From: Rhizobium sp. 16-449-1b
GTDB lineage: Bacteria > Pseudomonadota > Alphaproteobacteria > Rhizobiales > Rhizobiaceae
Reading direction: 5' to 3'
DNA length: 64,000 nt
Assembly: GCF_017741935.1 (NCBI RefSeq)
Contig: NZ_JAGHMH010000015.1
Span: forward strand, 62,001 to 126,000
Shown: piece after piece, positions 8,892 to 18,161 of the stretch
How the letters are laid out: each line of letters starts with the position of its first letter
Numbering within the stretch: the first letter of the stretch is position 1
The notes under the pieces: model-generated
Told to the model about the DNA's origin: nothing
Databases searched by the model: none
Seen by the model: only the letters and a program-made list of their open reading frames with translations
Program-made: the position numbers and the translations under genes

Positions 8892-10234
8892 CCAGTTCGC
8901 CTCAGCTTCGGCGCAGTTTGGTCAAGCTCCCGAATAGAGCGCACAAACAACGTCCCGGCCGGTTCTGCGATTACAGTGAGGTTATGCGAGCTGCAATAAG
9001 CAGTCTGCTCTTTGGCCTCTTCATGGTCTTCACTTTCACATGGATTCTCATGGAAGTTTGGTCGAACTAGTCCCGATTTCTCGGGGTCTTGAGACGGATC
9101 TGGTGAGTGGGTTTGCCGCTCTTGACGGTAGCTATACCGAACATTGGGTTCGTGTTGGATCGTTGGTGCGAGCCCTATGCGACGACAATACCCTCGTCTG
9201 ACATAGGCTGGAAATGCACATCATTAGCTGGTGTTCCAGATTGACTGGCAAAGATTTTGACAGGCCCTGTCGACCCGCATCTGTCATTGGATCGCATGTA
9301 TCTGTTACTCCCCAACACCGGGGCCCTTTAATAATCGTCGGCTCATTGTCGTAGCGCCAAGAAAGAACATAAAGAGAACGAAGAGGTGAGTTAGCTTCGT
9401 CACCCGACCCCTTGTTGGCGGTGCGCCTTTCCGTGCGCCCGTCGAACTTCCCGTCCGTGGCCCGAGCTTTGCGCGCTTGAATATCGAACACACCGATTGC
9501 CGTGCCGCGGGAAGTGGTGAATGTGTTCGACGCCTGTTATGGCAAGAATGTGGATGAAGAAAAGATCCCGCCTCTTGAATCTTTGCCCTGGCTTGATCTG
9601 AATCTATTGCAGAACCCAGAGGGGAGGGGAGGTGATTGCCCACCGATCGGCGGACATGTCGGCAGAAGCGGGCAGCGTCGGATCGCGGCATCATGGATTT
9701 TCTCTGTCCAACGGGTGAGGGGATGAGCCCATCACACTGAACCATCAAGAGTCGGACAGCATTGCCCAAGACGCGGAATCTTGCCGATCAATATGCACCC
9801 ATTGGTCCGCAGAGGATACTCAATCGAGATTCCGTTAACCGCTACGCACATTCCCCAGCGATTTAATGCAAAGCGTCGTCGAGCGAGACTATATGAGTTG
9901 CTGCAAATGAAAATTGAGCGACGAGGACGTGCCGTTGCAAGGCCTTTTGACCGTTTGCGCCAAGCAAGTTTTTCCAAAGAAACCGATACCAGCTGGCTTG
10001 GATCGAGCAATGGATAGCCGGTGAAATCGAAATTCCAGAAGTTCGGCATAACTACATGCAACTGCTGCAGGAGCAGTGCTCACTGCAAAAATACGCCCAG
10101 GACAGATACTTTCAGGCGTGCAGACAAATGATGCGTGGAGCGGCAATCTTTCCCGCTCGGCCAACAGGCGATCGCCTCGCGCAATGACCGTGCTGATTGA
10201 CGCGGATCCCGGCGCACATCGGCGAACATGGAGT
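8892..10234. other. gene-poor region
   Basis: About 1.3 kb with no frame that resembles a known protein on either strand; short frames overlap each other in several phases, as expected of non-coding or decayed DNA. No strong repeat or terminator was noticed. Confidence 0.45.
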
Positions 10235-10540
10235 TCATTGCGACGGCCCAATACTCTCAACAACTTCGTAACGCTGAACAAATGAACCTAAGCCCTTATT
10301 CAATAACGCAAGTATACTCTCTGAGTTGACGGGGACTGTTACTATTTTTTCTATGTTCATAACCGGCCACTCCATCTCGGGGTCGGCTACTATATCTGCG
10401 CGCATTTCTTTCAAGGCGCGCTGAGCTTCTTCATGACTGTCAAAGAAAACATCTGGAATGCCGGTTGGCTTCCAACGTTCCTCGGCGGTTACACCGGCAT
10501 TTGAATATGTGTAAAAGGTGAAGGCAATGTCCTGTGCCAA
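10235..10540 (-). CDS. conserved-looking hypothetical protein (101 aa)
   Basis: The sequence MAQDIAFTFYTYSNAGVTAEERWKP-GIPDVFFDSHEEAQRALKEM has the balanced composition of a real small globular protein, rich in acidic residues and aromatics, and a GGAGAAACC sequence lies just upstream of the start. No domain is recognised. It stands alone between degenerate regions. Confidence 0.6.
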   Translation of the reverse strand: MAQDIAFTFYTYSNAGVTAEERWKPTGIPDVFFDSHEEAQRALKEMRADIVADPEMEWPVMNIEKIVTVPVNSESILALLNKGLGSFVQRYEVVESIGPSQ

Positions 10541-11262
10541 TGGTTTCTCCTAAAGCAATTTCGGCGGTGCGCCCCCGCCGTTCAATGCTCATTGACCCTT
10601 GGTGATCGGGGGATTCGAAACCGCATACCACGGCCCCATGGCCTTTAGTTCCGGAGAACCTATTGCATACGCCACAGGTCCCCCGACCGCAAAGGTCAAG
10701 GAGTCTGGTGCCTTACGGGTGGCACCAACCGGGTATGAGGGGTTTCGACGCCCCGAAGCGGCGCGTACCGCTTCGCTGCGGACGATATGTGATCTTGTTG
10801 AATTTGTCCTGAAATTTCTTCGATTATCTTCGATCACGGCTCCCTCGACATTGCGAATATCGGCATATCCGCAGAATGGCGTGGAAGGGGCCTGTGGCAG
10901 TCAAAATGGGCGCTAGGTGAAAGCCTGGAGTGTTTCGCCAGCCAACTTTCCAACGGTCCGGATGGAGGTTGCCGCTCTTTAGTGACATTTCGTTCGCTAG
11001 CAGCGGCTTGATCGAGCCGAGCCTGATGAAGCCGGCTCAAGACGCCGCCGGCTTGCCCTCTCGGGTGCCGCTTGCGAGCCGGCGGCGGCAAGGGAAGCTT
11101 CGCCGCGGCGGGCAGGTGGCGCTTGTGGTTCCGGACCTGCCGGCAACTCCCGCCGCGCCCTTGCCTCCGCATGCTCTTCGCGGCTGTCAGATGGGGTCCC
11201 GCAAAATGTGTGGGAAGGCAACCCAAGTGGAAAAGAGGGCGGCAAGAAATGCCGAAAAGAGA
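10541..11262. other. GC-rich leader of the first DUF3991-TOPRIM gene
   Basis: No convincing gene. The last 200 bp are GC-rich and hairpin-prone and share the phrase GGCAAGGGAAGCTTCGCCG (11086-11104) with the leader of the paralogous gene at 37325. The frame upstream of 11263 is open to 10930, but the first 111 residues are Arg/Pro-rich and have no counterpart in the paralogue, so they are treated as untranslated. Confidence 0.5.
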
Positions 11263-12237
11263 ATGGAAAAGAAAGAAATCCAGGAACTGCGCATTCGTGT
11301 GCCATGCTCTGCGGTGCTGGAAAAAGCGGGCTTCGTCATCGATCTGAAAGAGAGCACCCTGCGGGCGGTAAAATATCGCCGTGACAGCGAAATCATCATC
11401 ATGATTCATGACGGTCACGGCTGGTTTGACCCGCTTTCCGAAGCCAAGGGTGATGTATTCTCGCTCGTCGCCCATCTGGATGGCGGAGGCTTTAGGGCAG
11501 CACGCGATCGCGTCGCCGAGTTGATCGGCTATGTCCCGCAAGGAACCGCCAGACGCACGGTTAATCGTGTCCGAGGGCCAAACCTTGCAATTGCCGAACG
11601 ATGGAACCGCCAACGCCGGCCATGGCCTGGTTCTCAGACCTGGCACTATCTCTCCGAAATAAGGTTGTTGCCATCGCATACACTCCATGCTGCCATTTCC
11701 CAGAACGCTGTTCGCGAAGGACCTTACGGCAGCATGTGGGCCGCCCATACGAACGATCTTGGCGCCATTACGGGCTGGGAGGAGCGAGGCCCGGAATGGA
11801 GGGGCTTTTCGACCGGGGGAACAAAGGTTCTGTTTCGCCTCGGCCGGTCTGTGGCGTCCCGGCTCTGTGTCACTGAAGCGGCGATCGATGCCATGAGCCT
11901 TGCTGCCTTCGAGGGTCTGCGTGATGGCACCCTCTATCTCAGTACCGGCGGGGGCTGGTCTCCGGCAACAGATGCGGCGCTGCGCATGCTTGCCGCCCCT
12001 TCCGGTGTCCAATTGGTCGCGGCAACGGACAATAACGCGCAGGGCGACACGTTCGCCGATCGGCTTCGAACCCTTGCGGAAGAGGCGGGCTGTGGCTGGC
12101 AGCGATTGCGGCCTCCTGCAGATGACTGGAACGAGGCTCTGCAGGAGAGGGAGGCGGAAAGAAGAAAAAGAAGGGGGGAAAGGGAAGGCGTGCCGCATTC
12201 GCGCCAGCCGCATCAAGGGAAGCTTCGCCCGGCCTGA
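11263..12237 (+). CDS. DUF3991 and TOPRIM domain protein (primase-like)
   Basis: A plasmid-borne primase-fold protein. Start taken at 11263 because MEKKEIQELRIRVPCSAVLEKAGF aligns with the start of the second copy at 37325 and GAAAAGAGA precedes it; 324 residues then match the paralogue's 322. The DUF3991 part (about 10-150) includes KYRRDSEIIIMIHDGHGWFDPLS-AKGDVFSLV. The Toprim fold (about 190-290) shows the acidic CVTEAAIDAMSLAAFEG motif and AATDNNAQGD. Related proteins are found on conjugative plasmids, possibly priming DNA after transfer, but this is unproven. First gene of a duplicated module with DUF1419. Confidence 0.85.
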   Translation: MEKKEIQELRIRVPCSAVLEKAGFVIDLKESTLRAVKYRRDSEIIIMIHDGHGWFDPLSEAKGDVFSLVAHLDGGGFRAARDRVAELIGYVPQGTARRTVNRVRGPNLAIAERWNRQRRPWPGSQTWHYLSEIRLLPSHTLHAAISQNAVREGPYGSMWAAHTNDLGAITGWEERGPEWRGFSTGGTKVLFRLGRSVASRLCVTEAAIDAMSLAAFEGLRDGTLYLSTGGGWSPATDAALRMLAAPSGVQLVAATDNNAQGDTFADRLRTLAEEAGCGWQRLRPPADDWNEALQEREAERRKRRGEREGVPHSRQPHQGKLRPA

Positions 12238-12365
12238 AGCCGGCCCTTGACCCGGCCGGTCACGATGCCGGCGGCTGAGAAGGGGTAATGAAGGACTGAA
12301 GTGGATGGTGAGGTCGAGAGGGCAGCGCCGCGCATCGGTCCGGAACAACTCCCAGGGAGCCGAAG

Positions 12366-12971
12366 ATGAATACCTCACCCGCAATCCGCAAGGTCTATCA
12401 GGGGGTCGCCGATCGCCACCAGATGTTCCGCATGTTCGACCGCCACGCCCAGCGACCTGATCGTTGGAACGATGATGCGACAGCGCTCTACAGCGGGGAA
12501 TGGTTTGAGATCCGCGAGAGCGAACACGATTACATGTTCGAGATCCTGCCACCCCTATGGATCCGGGGGTCGTTGTTCGCCATGCGCGAGTTTCTGACCG
12601 GATCGATCACCAGCGTCTTCTTCGCGCTGCGCATCGACGGAACCATCCGCCACTTCCACGGCTATTGCGATCTTTCAGACACGTCTTCTGTCGAAAACAT
12701 GCGGCTCGTCATCACCGAGCGCGAAACCCGGCCGGTGCGTGCCATGACCCGGGATGAGCGTCTGGACCACATCTGGAGCAGCACGGCCGATGATTATCGG
12801 GGCTATGCCACTGATCGCTGGCCACACGCCTCACGCGGCAAGAAAACGATCATCCTCTATGGTGGCGCGGCCGGCACCACGCTCAAGCTGCTCGAAGACC
12901 TGACCGACGACGAGATCGCTGCGAAACTGCCCGTGCATCTGCGCCACCTTCCCGTTTCCATCGCAGCGTGA
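12366..12971 (+). CDS. DUF1419 family protein
   Basis: A 201-residue cytoplasmic protein of unknown function, common on rhizobial and agrobacterial plasmids. The conserved core MFRMFDRHAQRPDRWNDDA...GEWFEI-E-EHDYMFEILPPLWIRG-FAMREFLTGSITSVFFAL is intact. It follows the TOPRIM gene after 128 bp; the spacer contains the same GAAGCCGGCCCTTGACCCGG motif as the spacer of the second module, so the two genes evolve as a unit. This copy is full length, whereas the paralogue at 38411 is cut by a mobile element. Confidence 0.85.
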   Translation: MNTSPAIRKVYQGVADRHQMFRMFDRHAQRPDRWNDDATALYSGEWFEIRESEHDYMFEILPPLWIRGSLFAMREFLTGSITSVFFALRIDGTIRHFHGYCDLSDTSSVENMRLVITERETRPVRAMTRDERLDHIWSSTADDYRGYATDRWPHASRGKKTIILYGGAAGTTLKLLEDLTDDEIAAKLPVHLRHLPVSIAA

Positions 12972-12982
12972 GGGGGCGTGAC

Positions 12983-13086
12983 ATGGCCGACTATCATTCT
13001 CCCACCGTGGTAACCCCGAACGTCCCGTTTCACGACGTCACCCCTCTCGAAGCTCTCCTCTTGCCGCTCGTGTTCGATGAAAGTGC
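12983..13086 (+). pseudogene. 5' fragment of a hypothetical plasmid gene cut by the 354-bp element
   Basis: MADYHSPTVVTPNVPFHDVTPLEALLLPLVFDESA reads like the genuine N terminus of a plasmid accessory protein, 11 bp after the DUF1419 stop. The frame then enters the mobile element at 13087 and ends within it at 13177. No continuation is found right of the element at 13441, so flanking DNA has been lost or rearranged. Confidence 0.6.
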
Positions 13087-13440
13087 TGTCGTTTTGCACT
13101 TAAACGTAAGAATGCGGCTGTTTCGAATTTGTTTGCCAGATAATTTGAGATTCCTGGCGAAGAGAATCTCAAATTGAGCGCAACAACGAGGACGTTCGCG
13201 ATTGGCTTGTGGGTCCGCGATGTCGTTGAAAATGCTGCCAAAGCCATCATTGTTCTCGCCCGTAGGCCAAATGGATCGCTCATTGCAAAAACACGTCGAT
13301 TTTGTCGACAACCAATTCTCACATTAAGTGCCAAAATCCGCATGAAAATCTCAGGTTAACTGCCAAGTCTCAAATTAAGTCTCAAGCTATCCTATTGAAA
13401 ATATTGAAGTGAGAGTCTTACGATTAACTGGAAAACGACA
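13087..13440. mobile_element. 354-bp miniature transposon, copy 1 (Tn402/Tn7-like ends)
   Basis: Identical by eye to 38781-39134. Both ends start TGTCGTTTT, and the 25-bp terminal inverted repeats match except at four positions or fewer. Inside each end a further motif, about CASTTAATNTGAGA, recurs: right end at the terminus and three more times (within 13306-13377), left end at the terminus and near 13138. Multiple transposase sites at both ends and the TGTC terminus are features of TniA/TnsB-type transposons. It encodes no transposase (the longest frame is 61 residues, MSATTRTFAIG...), so it would depend on an enzyme supplied elsewhere. No 5-bp target duplication is seen (AGTGC left, AACCA right). 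Confidence 0.75.
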
Positions 13441-13488
13441 AACCACGCTGCATCAACGATGTGCTGGATCACAGCATGCATCTGATAG

Positions 13489-13737
13489 ATGTCGGCAACA
13501 TCATCTATTGTCGAAGCAGAAAGATGCCAGTATCGTTCCTGCATGCGTGGACGACTGCCGGCCAATGTTATCCTCAGGCCTGCCGATTTGGCGATACTCG
13601 AACGCGTCTTTGCTCAGGTCATACCTGAACATGATACCCATCCCGGTGAGTTGGCTATGTTGCTGGTTCGGCTGTTCCAGGACGGCATTACGGATGAGCA
13701 TGAGCTGCTGACTGCAGCCGAAAAATGGTCTCGCTGA
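13489..13737 (+). CDS. small hypothetical protein
   Basis: The segment ILRPADLAILERVFAQVIPEHDTHPGELAMLLVRLFQDGITDEHELLTAAEKW looks like a real helical domain. It resembles in pattern the protein at 33479 (QIATLLMRLSKEGLRDAEDLVKSA), which suggests a small rhizobial family. Translation could start at 13489 or at the later ATG 13543. Function unknown. Confidence 0.5.
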   Translation: MSATSSIVEAERCQYRSCMRGRLPANVILRPADLAILERVFAQVIPEHDTHPGELAMLLVRLFQDGITDEHELLTAAEKWSR

Positions 13738-13781
13738 TTTTCTGCCTGTCGGTGAGCGACGGAAAAAGATGCTGCAAGCCG

Positions 13782-14021
13782 CTACAAAAAGACCGAGATG
13801 CCTTCGGTGTTGACGACATAGATGAACTCGTCCCACGCTTCTTGATCGGAAGAGAATGTTTCGTTCCAGTCTGTCAGCTGGTCTTCCAAACTCGTCACTT
13901 CCATCCGCCAAGCGGCGCTTTCTGAAGGGCGGAAGATTTCCACGATGACCGTAGTGCCGTTCTCAGTGTAGCGGCCGGAGAGGTGTGAACGTTCAGGCGA
14001 GGGTGGGTATGTCGGGTCCAT
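13782..14021 (-). CDS. small hypothetical protein (79 aa)
   Basis: MDPTYPPSPERSHLSGRYTENGTTVIVEIFRPSESAAWRMEV... is an acidic, well-balanced sequence with a regular beta-strand pattern. It looks coding but matches no family I can name. The start is preceded by a weak purine-rich stretch. Convergent with the small gene ending at 13737. Confidence 0.5.
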   Translation of the reverse strand: MDPTYPPSPERSHLSGRYTENGTTVIVEIFRPSESAAWRMEVTSLEDQLTDWNETFSSDQEAWDEFIYVVNTEGISVFL

Positions 14022-14228
14022 GGGGGTGTTCTGATTGATGGATGAGCGCGGATTATTGTGAGTATTCCAAAGGGTTGCAAGCTCGGCGCGCGCATTATGA
14101 TACGGATACCGATCACCAGGCAGGTTAGCTGCTGAGTGATATAATCAGCCGGCTGCTCACGCGCTGCAGCAATCAAAGAACCGTTCGTGGTCGTGAGCCA
14201 GCGAAAGCAGGTGATGCCCCCGTTTCAA

Positions 14229-14357
14229 CTAAAGGTATGCTTCCCTCAGAAGCCACCACAACGGCAGAGCGCTCACAACGACAGCCGCAACCAATGCCAG
14301 AGAAAGTTTTATCGTACTTGTCCGGCGGGCTTTGATTGGATCCCATTGATAGACCAC
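14229..14357 (-). CDS. very small single-span membrane protein
   Basis: A 42-residue frame from GTG 14357, with AAGGAG placed 6 bases before the start. The sequence MVYQWDPIKARRT is followed by one hydrophobic helix (IKLSLALVAAVVVSALPLWWLL). The charged N terminus followed by a single helix fits a small inner-membrane protein. It could also be the tail of a decayed longer gene, since the same frame is open upstream. Confidence 0.4.
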   Translation of the reverse strand: MVYQWDPIKARRTSTIKLSLALVAAVVVSALPLWWLLREAYL

Positions 14358-14673
14358 GAGATGCTCCTTCCAGTTGTAGGCAGGAGAACACGGCCATCTC
14401 GAAGAGTCGAGCGACGGATGGGCAACAGTGGCGGTAAATGCGACTTCGCCGCAACCGAAATGCGCTGTGCGCCACTTTCGGCAAAGCAGTATTCGCATAG
14501 ATTTGGTTCGTGACCGGCATGGCGGCGATCCGAAACCGATGGCCTGGCGTGAGAAGCTGCTGACTGCTCTCTTGATCAGTATTGCGGTGTAATCGAGGCC
14601 TGGGGCTTCTCCGAAGGTACTGATGCGACAGGCAAGGACTGCGCTGTCAGCGGCGATCTGAAAGTCGCACCGG

Positions 14674-15570
14674 CTACAGCGTCGCCCTCCCGAACTTTTC
14701 CTCAAGGATGTCAACAAAGCACCGAACTTTTGTACCCAACATGCGAGAGCTTGGGTAAAGGGCATGGACGCCAAGACTTTCCGTCGTGTAGTCCGGCAGG
14801 ACCTGCTCGAGCGCACCACTGGAGATATGTTCTCCAAGAACGAAGGTTGGTCCGTAGACGACGCCGCCGCCATTGAGGGCCGCAGCCAGCAACATCTGCA
14901 TGTTGTCGGCCTTCAGGCGAGTGGGTCCCGAGACGGTTTCAGTCTTACCTTTCCGATCGGTGAAGCTCCAGTCACCTTCAGACGTTGCTTTGCTGAAGGC
15001 GAGGCGGTCGTGTCGCCTCAGGTCCGCCGGCTCCTTCGGTCTGCCGTGCTTGTCAAGGTAGGATGGAGCAGCACAGGCCGCCATTCCGCTTTCCCCGAAC
15101 TTACGGGAGATAAGACTCGAATCGGGTAGGGTGCCGATACGTATAGCCATGTCGAACCCTCCTTCGATGAGATCTACGTAGCGGTCCTCTAGGCTCATCT
15201 CCACGGACACGTTCGGATAACGCCTTGTGTATTCGGCGACTGGCTCGCCCAGATGAAGAGCGCCGAAGGTTGTCGGTGCGGAGACCCTCAGCGTGCCATG
15301 CGGCTGATCCTGACGCTGCGCGGCGTTGCGGTCGGCTTCATCCAGAGCGTCGAGTATGAGGCTGCTCCGCTGGTAGTAGTCCCGTCCGATGTCGGTCAGG
15401 TGCAGCTTTCGCGTCGTGCGTTGCAGAAGCCTGACACCGAGTTGAGCTTCGATCGCGGCCAAATGTTTGCCGGCCATCGCGGGAGTGATGCCGTGCGCTC
15501 TTGCGGCAGCGGCCAGACTGCCTTTGTCGACGGCTGCTACAAAAACTGAAAGTCCGACGAAGCGGTCCAT
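14674..15570 (-). CDS. LysR-family transcriptional regulator
   Basis: LysR-type regulator. Start set at 15570 (MDRFVGLSVFVAAVDKGSLAAAARAHG), where AGAGGA precedes it; 298 residues is normal. The winged HTH covers residues 1-60 and the effector-binding domain the rest, with the SAPTTFGALHL segment typical of the DsdC/aromatic-responsive subgroup. It is divergent from the alpha/beta-hydrolase gene at 15678, with a 107-bp shared promoter region. It is therefore the likely regulator of that gene and perhaps of the nitrilase behind it. The inducer is unknown. Confidence 0.9.
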   Translation of the reverse strand: MDRFVGLSVFVAAVDKGSLAAAARAHGITPAMAGKHLAAIEAQLGVRLLQRTTRKLHLTDIGRDYYQRSSLILDALDEADRNAAQRQDQPHGTLRVSAPTTFGALHLGEPVAEYTRRYPNVSVEMSLEDRYVDLIEGGFDMAIRIGTLPDSSLISRKFGESGMAACAAPSYLDKHGRPKEPADLRRHDRLAFSKATSEGDWSFTDRKGKTETVSGPTRLKADNMQMLLAAALNGGGVVYGPTFVLGEHISSGALEQVLPDYTTESLGVHALYPSSRMLGTKVRCFVDILEEKFGRATL

Positions 15571-15677
15571 CAATTCGATCCTCTGGTTATCGAGTGTATC
15601 ATACAATTAGAGGATTATCACTCGCTTTGGAACGGAATATTTAGTTGTCATTGCCATCAACAACGAAGGAAAGAGCG

Positions 15678-16829
15678 ATGGGGATCAACGCAAACGGTAT
15701 TAAAATCCATTTCGAGGACCATGGAGTGGGCGATACCACGCTGGTCTTCCTCCACTATTGGGGTGGAACGTCAAGGACCTGGGACAATGTTATTAAGGCC
15801 CTGAAATCCGACGTTCGTTCCATCGCTTTTGATGCCCGCGGTTGGGGCAAGTCGGACCGTCCAGAGAGCGGTTATGACATCGTCTCCATGGCCAACGACG
15901 TCGAGGCCGCAATCGTGGCGCTGGAGTTGAAGAAGTACATTCTTGTCGGCCACTCGATGGGCGGAAAGGTCGCCCAGCTTCTCGCATCCAGGCGGCCTGC
16001 GGGACTAAAGGGGCTTATCCTTGTCGCGCCGTCGCCTGCGCAGGGTAAAGTGCTCCCCAAAGACATTCGCGAAGGCATGAAGGGTGCCTATGCGGTTGCC
16101 GAATCGACCGCCTGGACCATCGACAACGTCCTTGCGGAGCTTCCTCTTTCGCAGGCACTGCGAGAGCAGGTCATCGAAGATAGCGTCGCGGGTGCCAGTG
16201 CCGCGAAGCAGTACTGGCCTGCAGGTGCGATCTCGGAAGACGTCAGCGCGGATCTCGGCCGCATCCAGGTCCCGGTCCTTGTGATCGGTGGCGAAAAGGA
16301 CAAGGTCGACAGCGTCGAACTGTTGGAAAATGTCGTCGTTCCGTCTCTGCCCGGAGCAAAGCTGACCGTGATCCCCGGTGTCGGCCACCTCTCTCCTCTG
16401 GAAACACCACAGGAAGTCGCCTCGCGGATCGATTCCTTCCTCCTTGGCGGGTCAGCGAGAACCCCGCGTCCGGAAGACGTGGCGTCCGCTTTCGACAGCG
16501 CGCTCAACAGTGGCAACGTCGACGGCGTCATGGCGCTCTTCCACCCGGAGGCCGTCATGCGCATGACCGACGGCTCCGTTGTGGAAGGTGGCCCTAAGGC
16601 TATTAGGGGCGACATCGAGAAACTTGTCTCTGTGAAGCCGATCCTGAAGAACACGGTCCGCCGCGTTTTGAAGAGCGGCGACATCGCCTTGCTGCTCCTC
16701 GATTGGGAGATCAGGAGCGCGCCTGACGGTCACTCCAGTGTCCAGCATGGCACCGCCACTCAGATCGTTGAACGCTCGGCGGCGGGTAACTGGCAGCTTC
16801 GGGTCTCGAACCCGCTGGGCATCGAATAG
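15678..16829 (+). CDS. alpha/beta-hydrolase fused to a SnoaL-like domain
   Basis: A 383-residue two-domain protein. Residues 1-262 are an alpha/beta hydrolase with nucleophile S93 in GHSMGG, acid D208 (GGEKDK) and H237 (GVGHLSPLE), all present. Residues about 268-383 are a SnoaL/NTF2-like ketosteroid-isomerase fold (DVASAFDSALNSGNVDGVMALFHPEAVMRMTDG). ATG 15678 has AAGGAAAGAGCG before it. The hydrolase resembles haloperoxidase/esterase enzymes acting on small esters or lactones. The fusion may bind and hydrolyse one substrate. Divergent from LysR and 162 bp before the nitrilase, so probably part of the same catabolic unit. Confidence 0.85.
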   Translation: MGINANGIKIHFEDHGVGDTTLVFLHYWGGTSRTWDNVIKALKSDVRSIAFDARGWGKSDRPESGYDIVSMANDVEAAIVALELKKYILVGHSMGGKVAQLLASRRPAGLKGLILVAPSPAQGKVLPKDIREGMKGAYAVAESTAWTIDNVLAELPLSQALREQVIEDSVAGASAAKQYWPAGAISEDVSADLGRIQVPVLVIGGEKDKVDSVELLENVVVPSLPGAKLTVIPGVGHLSPLETPQEVASRIDSFLLGGSARTPRPEDVASAFDSALNSGNVDGVMALFHPEAVMRMTDGSVVEGGPKAIRGDIEKLVSVKPILKNTVRRVLKSGDIALLLLDWEIRSAPDGHSSVQHGTATQIVERSAAGNWQLRVSNPLGIE

Positions 16830-16991
16830 GCGGAGAACACAGGCTCCTGCTCATGGTGGTGGCCTCAGATTCTATCTCGGTTCAACGACCAACTGGGAGG
16901 TCGGAGTGCCCTTCATCTGACGCCTATAGGCGACCAGACAGAGTCGCCGACCAAGCATTTCGAAAACCAAAATGATGAAAAGGGAACTAAG

Positions 16992-18005
16992 ATGAAAGCG
17001 ATCAAAGCTGCTGCGGTACAGGCCGCGCCCGTATATCTAGATCTCCACGCCTCGATCTCCAAGGCCGAGCGCATCGTCGCTGAGGCGTCAGAGAATGGCG
17101 CGAAACTGGTGGCCTTCCCGGAAACCTGGCTGCCGGGCTATCCTTTTTTCGCCTGGCTCGGTAGCCCAGCGGACAGTATTGGACACATCCCGGAATACCA
17201 CGCCAACAGTATGGAGCTTCGGTCGCCCGAAATGCTGCGCCTTCAGACGATGGCTGCGAGGTACGGCGTTACCCTCGTGATGGGATACTCGGAGCGGGAA
17301 GGTGGCAGCCGCTATATGTCGCAGGTAATCATAGGTGAGCACGGCGAAATTCTTCTCAATCGCCGGAAGCTTAAACCGACACTGATCGAGCGGACGATCT
17401 TCGGGGAAGGAGATGGATCCGATCTGGTCGTGGTTGATAGCGCTTTTGGCCGGTTGGGTGCGCTCAACTGCTGGGAACATATGCAGCCTCTCGTCAAGAT
17501 GGCAATGTTCGCTCAACACGAGGAGGTCCATGTGGCGTCGTGGCCCGCTTTCTCCCTCTACCGCGAGCTTGCCTACGCGCTGGGGCCGGAGGTCAACAAC
17601 GGAGCTAGCCGCCAGTATGCGGTCGAGGGAAGTGCCTTCGTGCTCGCTCCCTGCGCAATCATCGACGCAGGCGTTTTCGATAAGCTCGCAACGAGTTCTG
17701 AAAAGGCGATGCTCCTGAACCCACAGTCGTCCGCGCCTGGAGGCGGCTTTGCGCAAATCTACGCCCCCGATGGCCGCGCTATGTGCGAGCCAATACCGCA
17801 GGATCAGGAGGGAATTCTTTATGCTGACCTTGACCCCTCGGTAATCACGATATCCAAAGCCGCGGCCGATCCGGCGGGCCACTACAGTCGTCCTGATGTA
17901 TTGAAACTGGTTTTAAACCGCGAAAGCAGGCGCGTCATGGAAGAAGTGGGCCGACCCAACCATGCGGGTTTTGCGGTCATTCCTCTAGAAGAAGCAGAAG
18001 CTTGA
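16992..18005 (+). CDS. nitrilase (carbon-nitrogen hydrolase family)
   Basis: Hydrolyses a nitrile to the carboxylic acid and ammonia, with no cofactor. The catalytic triad is visible: E44 (AFPETWLPGYP), K126 (NRRKLKPT) and C160 (LNCWEHMQPL). The 337-residue length and the FFAWLGSPA/NNGASRQYAVEGSAFVLAP segments fit the arylacetonitrilase-type branch. Whether the substrate is aromatic or aliphatic cannot be read from sequence. Together with the amidase at 23327 and the importer at 25826-30356 it suggests a nitrile/amide utilisation island. A decayed relative lies at 33090. Confidence 0.92.
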   Translation: MKAIKAAAVQAAPVYLDLHASISKAERIVAEASENGAKLVAFPETWLPGYPFFAWLGSPADSIGHIPEYHANSMELRSPEMLRLQTMAARYGVTLVMGYSEREGGSRYMSQVIIGEHGEILLNRRKLKPTLIERTIFGEGDGSDLVVVDSAFGRLGALNCWEHMQPLVKMAMFAQHEEVHVASWPAFSLYRELAYALGPEVNNGASRQYAVEGSAFVLAPCAIIDAGVFDKLATSSEKAMLLNPQSSAPGGGFAQIYAPDGRAMCEPIPQDQEGILYADLDPSVITISKAAADPAGHYSRPDVLKLVLNRESRRVMEEVGRPNHAGFAVIPLEEAEA

Positions 18006-18161
18006 CATGGGTAGCTTGGAGGTTGCCCGCCCCTGACGGCACATCAGACTAATCTGGGATGGCGCACCGGTGGCATCCCGCGGCTCACGCCAGCGCATCA
18101 TCACCATAACTAAGCGAGCAACCAAAGCCGGGGCAACCCGATCTCTGAAAGGACACGACTT

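Noticed and set aside
10834..12552. 572-codon minus-strand frame
   Set aside because: It lies opposite the DUF3991-TOPRIM gene, is Arg/Pro/Ser-rich, has no motif, and is an expected shadow in GC-rich DNA.
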